Assembly: GCA_030652255.1 (NCBI GenBank)
Contig: JAUSAZ010000097.1
Location: forward strand, 166,977-230,976
DNA length: 64,000 bases
Source of the DNA: Myxococcales bacterium
Lineage (GTDB): Bacteria > Myxococcota_A > Polyangia > Polyangiales > Ga0077539
Reading direction: 5' to 3'
This document shows, in pieces, positions 46,793 through 58,333 of this stretch (positions within the stretch are counted from its first letter, which is position 1; every line of letters starts with the position of its first letter). A model generated the notes under the pieces. The model saw only the letters and a program-made list of their open reading frames with translations, ran no database searches and was not told where the DNA came from. The position numbers and the translations under genes were made by a program.

Positions 46793-48181
<1,389 letters not shown>

Positions 48182-48235
48182 CTGAGGCGCCTTGACCGCT
48201 CCTTCCTGCCGTCTCCGCCGAGGTTTGCAACCGCA

Positions 48236-50746
48236 GTGAGCATCGACCGCCAGAAGGTCATCGACGCGGCGCAGAAGTTCGCTGCCAAGAACCAGTTCGA
48301 CAAGGCCGTCGCGGAGTACCAGCGCGTGCTCCGGGAGGATCCGTCGGACGTCCGCATCCTGTTGAAGGTCGGCGACCTCCAGGTGCGCATGAACGCCCGC
48401 GCGGCCGCCGTGGAGACCTACACCAAGGTCGCCCAGAGCTACGACCAGCAGGGCTTCTTCCTGAAGGGCGTCGCGGTCTACAAGCAGATCCTCCAGATCG
48501 ACCCCGCGCGCATCGACCTCTACGGCCGGCTGAGCGAGCTCTACCTGAAGCTGGGCCTCACCTCCGACGCGCTCCAGAGCCTCGAGCTCCTCGCCCAGCG
48601 CCACGCGAAGGCCGGCGACGACGGCGCGCTCGGCGACGTCTACCGCAAGATGCTGAGCGTCGACCCCGGGTCGGTGGGCACGCGCATCCGCCTCGCCGAG
48701 CTGCTCAGCCGGCTCGGTCGGGGCGACGACGCCGCGCGGGAGTTCGAGGCCGGCGCGGCGCTCCTGGAGAAGGCCGGTCGCCTCGATGAGTGGTCGAAGG
48801 TCGCCGAGCGGCTCTTCTTCCACCGCTCGGACGACGTACCGCTGGCGCTGCGCCTCGCGGCCTACTACCTGGAGCGCGACGACGCCCGCCGCGCCCTGCC
48901 GAAGCTCCAGATCGCCTACAAGGCCAACGCCAAGGACGTCCAGACGCTCGAGCTGCTGGCGGGCGCATTCCGCGGCCTCGGGCAGATCCAGAAGACGCTC
49001 TCGGTGCTCAAGGAGGTCGCGCGGCTGCACGGCGACGGCGGCCGGGCGCGCGAGCGCAACGAGGTGTACCAGCGGGTGCTCGAGCTGGCCCCCACCGACC
49101 AGGAGGCCCGCGACGCGCTGCGCGTGGGGGGCCGAGCGGCGGGCCGTCGCACGTCGTCGCCGCCGCCGCCGAAGAAGCCCGACAGCGGGGCGCCCTCGGC
49201 GCGCCGGTCGTCGATGCCGTCCGAGGAGCCCGACGAGGTCGACGCCGAGCTGCTCGTGGTCGAGGAGGAGAGCGCGACCTTCGACCTGCAGCCGACGGTT
49301 CCGCCCGCGCCCGAGTCGGTTCCGCCCGCCTCGGGGGTGCACCTCCCGCCGGACGCCAACGACGCCGCCCGCGCCCGCCCGCGCTTCCAGACCGCGCCGG
49401 CCAACAACGGCGCGCGACCCTTCGCCGCCCCCGCCCCGCAGGGCCCGCCGGCGCCTGCGCCGATCGACCGTGGCCCCAGCGCCGAGGCGCTACGGCTGGT
49501 CAACGAGGCGGAGATCTTCCTCAAGTACGGCCTGCGCTCGAAGGTGTCCGATCACCTCGCGCGCGCCTCGCGGCTCGACCCCGTCGCGGCCGACCTCCAC
49601 CTTCGCATCCGCGACCTCTACACGGCGATGAACGACCCCGCGGGGGTGCTCCAGGAGTCGCTCGTGCTCGCGGGAATTCTCCAGGAGGTCGACCCCCCGG
49701 CGGCGGTGGCCGCGGTGCGCCGCGCCCTGGAGATCGACCCCGGCAACGCCATCGCGCGGCAGCTGCTGGCGATGTTCGGGGGCGAGGAGCCCTCGTCGCC
49801 CGAGATCGAGGAGCACTCCGTCACCGCGCTGGTCGACCCGCCCGAGACCGAGCTCTACGCGACGTCCGATCACTTCCGCGAGTACCTCCCGGACAACCTC
49901 GGCGGCTATGACGGCGCCGACGGCCCGGTGGAGGAGGCCGCGCTCGAGCCCGACGAGCCCGCGCCGCCGCGCCGCGAGATCGAAGACGGCCTCGACGAGG
50001 CGGAGTTCTTCGTCACGCAGGGCCTCTACGACGACGCGCGGGACATCCTGCTACAGCTCCTGGAGATCTATCCCAACCATCCCCTGGTGATCGATCGCTG
50101 GTCGGAGATCGAGCAGATCCTGCAGGTCCAGGACGAGCCGGGGCAGGAGGGCGAAGAGGCCATCCCCCTCGGTGACGACCTCGGCACCGGCGCCGATCCC
50201 CTCTGGAACGACATGATGCCCGCGGAGGGCGTGTCGGAGATGCACGCGGTCTTCGACGCCGCGGACGGCGCGGGCCCCTCGGCGCTCTCGCTCGAAGACT
50301 GCGACACCCACTACGACCTCGGCATCGCCTACAAGGAGATGGGCCTGCTCGACGACGCCATCGCGGAGTTTCGCGTCGCCACGGCCAGCCCCGCGCGGCG
50401 CTGCATCGGCGAGCTGATGCTGGGCATCTGCCACATCGAGAAGGGCGACCCCGCGACGGCGATCGAGCACTTCCGCGAGGGGCTCCAGGCGTCGCAGCGC
50501 ACCGAGCACGAGGAGCTCGGCCTCTACTTCGAGATCGGCAACGCCTACGAGCTGCTCGGAGACATCGGCGAGGCGCTCTACTACCTCCAGAAGGTCGAGA
50601 AGCACGACCCGTCGTTTCGCAACGTCCGCGCCCGGGTGCAGTCCATCCAGCAGCACGGGGCGTCAGGCCCGCTGCGCGCCGGCGTCTCGATCGCGCCGGG
50701 CGCCGAGGAGGTCGATCAGGCCTTCGATGACCTCTTGAAGGACTGA
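48236..50746 (+). CDS. Large TPR-repeat protein
   Basis: An 836-residue protein without signal peptide or membrane helix, so probably cytoplasmic. Three blocks of tetratricopeptide repeats (about 1-300, 410-510 and 590-820) are joined by low-complexity linkers rich in Pro, Ser, Ala and Glu (about 300-405 and 540-590). Typical repeat halves are AEYQRVLREDPSDVRILLKV and YKQILQIDPARIDLYGRLSEL. The start is a GTG at 48236. It probably works as a scaffold; myxobacterial genomes carry many such proteins and I do not recognise an orthologue with a known job. Its 3' end overlaps the convergent J-domain-like gene by 31 nt. Confidence 0.82.
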   Translation: MSIDRQKVIDAAQKFAAKNQFDKAVAEYQRVLREDPSDVRILLKVGDLQVRMNARAAAVETYTKVAQSYDQQGFFLKGVAVYKQILQIDPARIDLYGRLSELYLKLGLTSDALQSLELLAQRHAKAGDDGALGDVYRKMLSVDPGSVGTRIRLAELLSRLGRGDDAAREFEAGAALLEKAGRLDEWSKVAERLFFHRSDDVPLALRLAAYYLERDDARRALPKLQIAYKANAKDVQTLELLAGAFRGLGQIQKTLSVLKEVARLHGDGGRARERNEVYQRVLELAPTDQEARDALRVGGRAAGRRTSSPPPPKKPDSGAPSARRSSMPSEEPDEVDAELLVVEEESATFDLQPTVPPAPESVPPASGVHLPPDANDAARARPRFQTAPANNGARPFAAPAPQGPPAPAPIDRGPSAEALRLVNEAEIFLKYGLRSKVSDHLARASRLDPVAADLHLRIRDLYTAMNDPAGVLQESLVLAGILQEVDPPAAVAAVRRALEIDPGNAIARQLLAMFGGEEPSSPEIEEHSVTALVDPPETELYATSDHFREYLPDNLGGYDGADGPVEEAALEPDEPAPPRREIEDGLDEAEFFVTQGLYDDARDILLQLLEIYPNHPLVIDRWSEIEQILQVQDEPGQEGEEAIPLGDDLGTGADPLWNDMMPAEGVSEMHAVFDAADGAGPSALSLEDCDTHYDLGIAYKEMGLLDDAIAEFRVATASPARRCIGELMLGICHIEKGDPATAIEHFREGLQASQRTEHEELGLYFEIGNAYELLGDIGEALYYLQKVEKHDPSFRNVRARVQSIQQHGASGPLRAGVSIAPGAEEVDQAFDDLLKD

Positions 50747-51795
50747 CGGCGGGGACCAGGCCCGACGACGAGCGTCGGAGCAGCGCTCGGAGGGGGCGGC
50801 CACTGCCCGATGCCCGACGCGGGGACAACGGGTGCGACGGCGGTGGCAGGCGGCGCCGGGGGCGCTGGCTTCACGACCGGGGTAGCGGGCGTGGTCGAGA
50901 GCACCCGCGCGAGGTCTTCGAAGCCCTTCAACGCGCTGCGGAAGCGCGCCTCGCTGCCCTCGCCGGCCCGGTCGGGGTGAAGGGCGATGAGCACCGCGCG
51001 CCGGGTGCGGGTGAGCACCTTCGCGCTGCACGGCCAGACCTTCACCCGACCGCACTCCAGGAAGAACTCCGCGTCGAGGGTGAGGCCCCGCGCGCTCAGC
51101 TCCACCGCCGGTGCTACCGGAGGAGACGTGGCGTCGTCCGGCAGTCCCCCGAAGGAGCTCGATGTCGATGTCGATGTCGGACGGGCCTTCGGGGACGGAG
51201 CGCGGGCCACCCGCTCGGCCCTGGGCGATGCCGCTGGCGCGGGAGCGGGAGCGGGCGCGGGCCCCGGGGCGGGCGAGGCGCCCGGGGTCGCGCGCGCGAA
51301 GGCCTTGGGCACCAGGGCCTCGTCGCAGAGCGCCGTCTCCCGGCACGCGGCCTCGACGGCGCGGAGCAGCGCGCGGGGGGTGTCGGTTTGGCGACCCAGC
51401 TGCACCCCGTCGAAGGAGAGGAGGTCGCTCGTGCGCAGGGCGCGCACCAGGGCGCGGAGGGAATACAGGTCGGTGTATGCCCGGCCGTCGACCCGGGGAC
51501 CCTGGGCGAGGGCGGCGGCGACCGCGGACCGAAGGTCGACGGTCACGGTGCTCTCGGCCGCGAGGCCGGTGGCGTCGAGGTAGCCCGACGCGCGCGCGAG
51601 GCCGCGGCGGGAGAGCCAGCGCATCGGCCCGAGCGCCGGGTCGAGCGTGCGGGCGGCGGCCTCCAGCGAGAGGCGCACCTCGCGGTCGAGCCTTTCGCCC
51701 AGCCCGCTGCGGTGCGCGCGCGTGGCCTGCGCGAACGACAGCAGCGCGCCGAGCGCCGGCGTCGGACGGACTGTGAAGCTGACCTTCCTGACCAT
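50716..51795 (-). CDS. J-domain-like protein, unknown
   Basis: A 359-residue protein. Residues 1-170 have an Ala/Arg/Leu-rich fold I do not recognise; about 172-230 is a Pro/Ala/Ser linker. A compact domain (about 232-300) contains the H-P-D signature at 273-275 in LIALHPDRAGEGSEARFRSA, followed by a long helix, the form of a J-domain that contacts an Hsp70 partner. The upstream helix is not clearly typical, so it may be divergent. The C-terminal 60 residues are Pro-rich. It starts 17 nt after the preceding gene and is probably cotranscribed with it. The start is the ATG at 51795. Confidence 0.66.
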   Translation of the reverse strand: MVRKVSFTVRPTPALGALLSFAQATRAHRSGLGERLDREVRLSLEAAARTLDPALGPMRWLSRRGLARASGYLDATGLAAESTVTVDLRSAVAAALAQGPRVDGRAYTDLYSLRALVRALRTSDLLSFDGVQLGRQTDTPRALLRAVEAACRETALCDEALVPKAFARATPGASPAPGPAPAPAPAPAASPRAERVARAPSPKARPTSTSTSSSFGGLPDDATSPPVAPAVELSARGLTLDAEFFLECGRVKVWPCSAKVLTRTRRAVLIALHPDRAGEGSEARFRSALKGFEDLARVLSTTPATPVVKPAPPAPPATAVAPVVPASGIGQWPPPPSAAPTLVVGPGPRRQSFKRSSKA

Positions 51796-51812
51796 GGAGA
51801 CCGCGATGCCTC

Positions 51813-52490
51813 TCAGGCGACCTTGGCCGGCGCCGGCAGCAGGTTGCCCGCGAACACCCGGTCGAGGTCGAGGCTCTCGATGCCGCGCTCCCAGTTGCGG
51901 GCCCGGGACTGGAGCCAGAGCGCGAGGGCCGCGAGGTTGGCCTCGCAGGACTTCTGGGTGCGCGAGGTCTTGTCGACGATGGCCCCGGAGGGAAGGCGCA
52001 TGCGCAGGCGCGCCCAGTTGGCGGCCGTGTCCCAGGTGACCTTCACGTCGCGCTCGGCGACGGCCAGGCGCGCGAGGCTGGAGCGGAACACCTCGATGCA
52101 CTCCTCGACGCTGCGCTGGCCCTCGTAGTGGTTGACCCGCCAGGCGCCCTTCACGGCGTCGGCGTCGTCGTTGGCTGCCAGCACGAGGCAGTCGGCGAAG
52201 GCCTCCTCGAAGGACTCGATGCCGCGCTCGAGGTTGCGCGCCCGGTCTTCGAGCCAGAGCGCGAGGCAGGCGGAGTTGGCCGCCGGGGTGGGCTGCGTCG
52301 CGCAGGTGCGCTCGACGCGGCGGCCGAGCACCATGAAGCGCAGGCTGACGCTGCCGGCGTCGAGACCGGTGCCCTCGGTGAAGGTCACGTCTTCGAGGCC
52401 GAGGCGCTCTCGGAGGCGGGCGAGCTTGCCCTCGATGTCCTCGGCGGACATCTGGCCACGGTACTGACTGCGCGCGGTGTTTCGGTTCAT
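51813..52490 (-). CDS. Internally duplicated protein, unknown family
   Basis: A 225-residue protein I do not recognise. It is plainly built of two related halves: SAEDIEGKLARLRERL with VERT ... LALWLEDRARNLERGIES (about 14-93), and SVEECIEVFRSSLARL with VDKT ... LALWLQSRARNWERGIES (about 127-206), repeating at about 113 residues. The repeat unit ends in the sequence W-L-x-x-R-A-R-N-x-E-R-G-I-E-S. No signal peptide or membrane helix is evident, and cysteines are few, so a cytoplasmic role is likely. It lies directly upstream of the J-domain-like gene (17 nt), suggesting a functional pair. Confidence 0.7.
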   Translation of the reverse strand: MNRNTARSQYRGQMSAEDIEGKLARLRERLGLEDVTFTEGTGLDAGSVSLRFMVLGRRVERTCATQPTPAANSACLALWLEDRARNLERGIESFEEAFADCLVLAANDDADAVKGAWRVNHYEGQRSVEECIEVFRSSLARLAVAERDVKVTWDTAANWARLRMRLPSGAIVDKTSRTQKSCEANLAALALWLQSRARNWERGIESLDLDRVFAGNLLPAPAKVA

Positions 52491-53265
52491 GGTGCTTCTC
52501 CGGTGGGTCGACGCCCTCGCGACCGACGAATTCATACCTACCCGATCACTGAACCGGTGACCAGTCCCCGGCGAATGCCGCGGACATTGCCTGTCTAGAA
52601 GAAGCCTCCCGGGCGGCGCGCGGGGATGCGCTGCGGGCCGCGGTTGACCGGCGCAGCGCGCGGGCGCGGGGCGCGGGGCGCGGCGGCCTCCTCGAAGCCC
52701 TGCGTGCTCACGTAGACGTTGTCGGTGTCGGTGGTGTGCACGACGAGCTCGGGGTTGGCGGGGCGCAGGAGGGGCTGCTCGTGCGTGTCGATGCGCAGGC
52801 GCAGGGTGTCTCCGCCGCCGACGCGGAAGATCATGTGCGCGATGCCCTGGAGGTCGGTGCGGGTGATCTCCCGGTTGTCGTAGAGGATCGGGAGGTTGGG
52901 CCGGCCCGGGACGCGCACCACGACCGCCGCGATGCGCTGCGTGGGGGGGCACTGGGCGGTGGTCTCGATCCCCTGGCCGCGCTGCGCCTGGTCGAGCTGG
53001 ACGGTCGAGCGCAGCACCACGGCGACGGGCTGCGCGGGCGAGCGGAACCCCGCCGGGCAGCGCACGGTCACCTCGACGGAGGTGCCCTCGGTGCCGACGG
53101 TCTCCATGCGGAAGCGCCCTTCGCGGTCGGTGGCGCCGAGCTCGCGCCCGCCGATGACGATGGCCGCGCCGGGCAGCGGGCGGCTGTCGGACATGACCCG
53201 GAGGGTGATGGGGTAGAGCGGCGGCGGCGCGGCGTTGCCGCAGCCGAGGGCGACCCCGACGAGGC

Positions 53266-54770
<1,505 letters not shown>

Positions 54771-54774
<4 letters not shown>

Positions 54775-55937
54775 CCGTGGTGGCCTCCGACCTGGCCGTA
54801 GTCGGGCTGCGCGTCGGGGCCCTGCTCGGCGCGCACGCGGGCGGCCTCGTAGACGGCCTCGGGAAACGCCATGCCGTAGGAGTGCACCATGTCGGTGCAC
54901 AGCGGGAGCTCGCCGGTGGGCTCGAAGGTGCTGATGAGGTTGCCCTCCTCGTCGCGCCCGTGGAAGCGGCGCACGAAGAGGTCGACGATCTCGAAGCCCT
55001 TGTCGGCGTGGTAGCCGCGCACCTCGGAGACGTGCGTGACCTTGCGGCTGCCGTCCTGCAGGCGGGAGGTCTGCACCACGAGGTTGATGGCGCTCCCGAG
55101 CTGCACGCGCAGCGCGGAGAGCGGCAGCTCGACGTCGCTCATCAGGGACATGGTCTCCAGTCGGGTGAGTGTGTCGTGCGGATAGGTCGCGTGCACGGTG
55201 GTGATGCACCCGCCGTGACCCGAGGTCATCGCCTGCACGAGGTCGAGCGCCTCGCCGCCGCGGATCTCGCCCACCACGATGCGGTCGGGCCGCATGCGGA
55301 GCGTGGCGCGGAAGAGGTCGCGGATGGTGACCTTCCCCTTGCCCTTGGCGTCGCCCGGGCGCGCCTCGAGCTGCACCACGTGCTGCCGCTGGAGCTGCAC
55401 CTCGCGGCTGTCCTCGATGATCACGATGCGCTCGCCGTCGGGGATGAACGAGCTCAGGGCGTTGAGCATGGACGTCTTGCCGGAGCCCGTTCCGCCGGCG
55501 ACGACGATGTTCTGCTTCATCACCACGAGGCACTCGAGGAGCTGCGCGGCCTCGCTGGTGAGCGAGCCGAAGTCCACGAGGCGCTGCACCGTCAGCGTCT
55601 CCTTGAAGAAGCGGCGGATGGACACGTCGGGCCCGTCGGGCGCCGCGGGGGGCACCACCGCCTCGATGCGCGACCCGTCGGGCAGCCGGGCCTCGAGGAT
55701 CGGGTTGTCCTCGTTGATCATCTTGCCGACGTACTGCGCGATGTTTCTCAGCGCGGCGTTGAGCGCCTCAAGGCTGGGGAACCGCGCGTCGGTCAGGGTG
55801 AGCTTGCCCGCCTTCTCGATGAAGATCTGGTTGGGCCCGTTGATCATGATCTCCGAGACCTTGGGGTCGTCCAGGAAGGGCCGCACCGGCGCCAGGAACG
55901 ACAGGAGCGTCTCCTCGTACACCTCTTTCGGGATCAT
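54771..55937 (-). CDS. CpaF/TadA-type secretion ATPase
   Basis: A 388-residue ATPase of the type II/IV secretion superfamily. Visible motifs: Walker A GGTGSGKTS (148-156), an Asp box IVIIEDSREVQL, Walker B/RIVVGEIRG (219-227) and a His box TTVHA (247-250). The N-terminal domain (KVSEIMINGPNQIFIE) is CpaF-type rather than PilB-type. Such proteins power Tad pili or related secretion, but no TadB/C, secretin or pilin gene is in the window. The FHA gene overlaps its 3' end by 4 nt. The TPR-lipoprotein frame overlaps its 5' end by 170 nt. Confidence 0.93.
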
Positions 55938-56523
55938 TGTTCACCTGCTGTAGGAGCCCCGCGCGGGCCTCGTCTGCGTGCGCGCCCGTGGGCTCGATCG
56001 CGAGGTAGCGCCGGTAGTGCGGGTCGGCACCCACCGGGTCGTTGAAGTGTTCACGGAGCATCGACGCGAGGACGAAGTGCGCCTCGGCGTGGTCTTCCCT
56101 GGCGCGCAGCACCTCCTCGAGGTCGCGCCGCGCGGCGAGGCTGTCGTTGAGCCCCACCCGGATGGTCGCCACGAGGAAGCGCAGCCGCCAGGCCTGCGGG
56201 TGCCGCTGGAGGTACGGCTCGGCGTACGAGACCGCCGCGCGGAATCGCGACGCCGCCACGCACACCTCCAGCAGCAGCGGGAGCACGCGCTCTTCGGGCA
56301 TGCCGCGGGTGGTGCTCGACGCGAGGTACTGCTCGGCGCGCACGAGGTCGCCGCTGCGCGCGAGCGCGATGCCCTGGTCGAAGAGCTGGCGCCCCTGGAC
56401 GTCGTTCATCGGGTCGTGGTCGGGCGGCGGCCGGAGCGAGTCGCGGGAGCCCGCGCAGCCCGTGAAGCAGAGGCCGAGCAGCAGCGCCGCAGGCCATCGC
56501 GTCGTTGGGAGGGGGCGACTCAC
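55768..56523 (-). CDS. TPR lipoprotein, overlapping the CpaF gene
   Basis: From the GTG at 56523 the frame gives 251 residues: a signal sequence with F-T-G-C at the lipidation point (Cys23) and tetratricopeptide helices (about 40-195: DQGIALARSGDLVRAEQYL, LRREDHAEAHFVLASMLREH-like pairs). Everything after about residue 194 is in a different frame from the start of the CpaF gene (ATG at 55937) and looks like non-coding translation (Gly/Pro/Arg/His-rich). The other frame at that point would end in CAATGA, the usual 4-nt overlap. So there may be a frameshift or sequencing error near the end, or the stop lies 170 nt into cpaF. TATA-like DNA lies just upstream. Confidence 0.72.
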   Translation of the reverse strand: MSRPLPTTRWPAALLLGLCFTGCAGSRDSLRPPPDHDPMNDVQGRQLFDQGIALARSGDLVRAEQYLASSTTRGMPEERVLPLLLEVCVAASRFRAAVSYAEPYLQRHPQAWRLRFLVATIRVGLNDSLAARRDLEEVLRAREDHAEAHFVLASMLREHFNDPVGADPHYRRYLAIEPTGAHADEARAGLLQQVNNDPERGVRGDAPVVPGAGAALPGRPQGLGDHDQRAQPDLHREGGQAHPDRRAVPQP

Positions 56524-56624
56524 AGCGGGGTTTATATACCCGCAGGCCGCGGGGCGTGTAGCGCGACGTGGCGTTCGTCGCCGCGCGGTCGCCCGCCGGT
56601 GGGCCGCGGCGCTAAGGTCGCGAG
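56524..56624. other. Divergent spacer between TPR lipoprotein and MNIO gene
   Basis: A 101-nt spacer between two GTG starts. Apart from the TATA-like element on the minus strand it is G+C-rich; I see no clear promoter for the MNIO gene and no metal-box-like motif. Confidence 0.35.
56531..56540 (-). promoter_or_regulatory. TATA-like -10 element before the TPR lipoprotein gene
   Basis: Read on the minus strand this is GGTATATAAA, ending 7 nt before the GTG at 56523. It stands out in the G+C-rich context and would give a leaderless mRNA. No good -35 box lies at the right distance. Confidence 0.35.
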
Positions 56625-57446
56625 GTGTCCACCCGATCGATCGCGCGCGACGCCCTCGGGCTCGGCCTCCGGATTCCGCACTACCCATGGCTCTTCGAGC
56701 ACTGGCCCGAGGTCGGGTACTTCGAGGTCATCAGCGAGAACTTCCTCGGCCCGGCGCTCCCGCCGCGCGCCCGCCTCGACGCCGTGCGGGCGCGCTACCC
56801 CGTGGTGCTGCACGGGGTGGGACTCAACCTCCTCGGCCACGCCCCGCTCGACGAGGCCTACCTCGACGCGCTCTGTCGCCTCGCCGACCACGTCGACGCG
56901 CCCTTCGTCACCGACCACCTCTGCTGGACCGGCGCGCACGGCGTCTCGCACCACGACCTCCTCCCGGCGCCCTACGTGCCCGAGCTCGTCGAGCTCGCCG
57001 CCGAGCGCGCCCACGCCGTGCAGCGCCGGCTCGGCCGCCCCTTCGGCATCGAGAACCTCTCGAGCTACGTGGAGTTCGGCCGCTCGACGATGACCGAGTG
57101 GGACTTCTACGCGTCGGTGGTCCGCGAGTCGGGCTGCTGGTTCATGCTCGACGTGAACAACATCTACGTCTCCAGCCAGAACCACGGCTTCGACCCCGGG
57201 GCCTACCTCGACGCCGTGGACTTCTCCCGCGTGCTCCAGGTGCACATCGCCGGGCACACGCGCGAGCCCGACGGCACCCTCGTCGACACCCACGACCACC
57301 CCGTCCCGGACGCGGTGTGGTCCCTCTACGCGCGGGCCTGGCGTCAGGGAGGCCCCTTCCCGACGCTCCTCGAGTGGGACGACCGCATCCCGCCGATGCC
57401 CGAGGTGCTCGCCGAGCTCGCGAAGGCGCGCGAGGCCCGGGCGTGA
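56625..57446 (+). CDS. DUF692/MNIO family peptide-modifying oxidase
   Basis: A 273-residue protein of the multinuclear non-haem iron oxidase (MNIO, DUF692) family, the enzymes that change Cys residues of ribosomal peptides (MbnB in methanobactin, BufB/HvfB in bufferins, TglH). Family blocks: VISENFLG, HGVGLNLLG (His63), TDHLCWTG (His98), SHHDLLP, IENLSSYVEF (Glu143), MLDVNNIYVSS (Asp176), QVHIAGH (His207), DTHDHPV (Asp221, His223) and LLEWDD (Glu250); these are candidate metal ligands. The start is the GTG at 56625. It overlaps its partner gene by 4 nt. A possible peptide substrate is encoded convergently at 58312-58974. Confidence 0.93.
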   Translation: MSTRSIARDALGLGLRIPHYPWLFEHWPEVGYFEVISENFLGPALPPRARLDAVRARYPVVLHGVGLNLLGHAPLDEAYLDALCRLADHVDAPFVTDHLCWTGAHGVSHHDLLPAPYVPELVELAAERAHAVQRRLGRPFGIENLSSYVEFGRSTMTEWDFYASVVRESGCWFMLDVNNIYVSSQNHGFDPGAYLDAVDFSRVLQVHIAGHTREPDGTLVDTHDHPVPDAVWSLYARAWRQGGPFPTLLEWDDRIPPMPEVLAELAKAREARA

Positions 57447-58333
57447 GCGATCGCGTGCCCCCCCATTGGCTCGGCGAGCTACAGGCGCACTTCGGCGCGG
57501 TGCTGCGCTCGCCCCTCGATCGCAGCACGGGCACCCTGCGCGCGACCCCGGCCGCGTATGACGCCGACGCGGTCGGCGCCGTGCTCGACGGGCCGCGCGC
57601 CCGCGCCCCGGAGCGCCTCGCGGTCTACAACCGGCAGTACTGGTTCCGGCTGTTCGGCGTGCTCCAGACGGCGTTTCCGCTCACGGCGCGCCTGCTGGGC
57701 CACTGGCGCTTCAACGATCACGCGGGGCGCTTCCTCCTCGCGCACCCGCCCCACAGCTGGGACATCGACCACGCGCCCGACGGCTTCGAGGCCTTCCTCG
57801 GCGAGACGCTCGGCGACGACACCGCCCGCGACGCGCTGCTCGAGGCCGCGCGCATCGACGCCGCGTGGCGGGCGCTCTTCCGCGCACCCGCCGCAGCGCC
57901 GTTTCGGCCCACCGCGGCGGACGCGGCCCGCCTCCTCGACGCCCGCCTCGTCCCGTCGCCTGCGTGCGCCTTCGTGCTCGAGCGCTGGCCCCTGCTCGAA
58001 CTCAAGAGCGCCCTCGCGAGCGCCCGCGGCGAGGCCCCCGTCCCGCTGCCCGCGCCACTGCCGCAGGCCCGCTGGTGGGCGCTCGTGCGCGAGTCGGCGG
58101 GCATCCGGCACCTCCCGCTCGAGGCGCGCGAGGGCGAGCTGCTCGCGCTGCTACGGCGATGCACCGTGCGCGACGCGCTCGCGGCCCTGGAGGAGGCCGT
58201 ACCGGCGCCCGAGCGGGCGGCGCTACCGGGGCAGGCGCAGCGCTGGCTGGCGAGGAGCGTCGAGCGGGGATTCTGGACGGGGCTCGCGACGGAGCCGCCG
58301 TCAGGCGATGGTCAGGGGAGCACGCAGGTGTAG
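57443..58333 (+). CDS. DUF2063-type MNIO partner protein
   Basis: A 296-residue protein with the look of the DUF2063 (BufC/HvfC-like) partners that bind precursor peptides for the neighbouring MNIO enzyme. Its N-terminal helical domain carries YNRQYWFRLFGVLQTAFPLT, the block that marks the family, followed by HPPHSWDIDHAPDGFEAFL. It is joined to the MNIO gene by a GTGA overlap, the usual arrangement for this enzyme pair. The C-terminal half is variable, as in the family. The 3' end overlaps the convergent candidate substrate by 22 nt. Confidence 0.88.
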   Translation: MSDRVPPHWLGELQAHFGAVLRSPLDRSTGTLRATPAAYDADAVGAVLDGPRARAPERLAVYNRQYWFRLFGVLQTAFPLTARLLGHWRFNDHAGRFLLAHPPHSWDIDHAPDGFEAFLGETLGDDTARDALLEAARIDAAWRALFRAPAAAPFRPTAADAARLLDARLVPSPACAFVLERWPLLELKSALASARGEAPVPLPAPLPQARWWALVRESAGIRHLPLEAREGELLALLRRCTVRDALAALEEAVPAPERAALPGQAQRWLARSVERGFWTGLATEPPSGDGQGSTQV

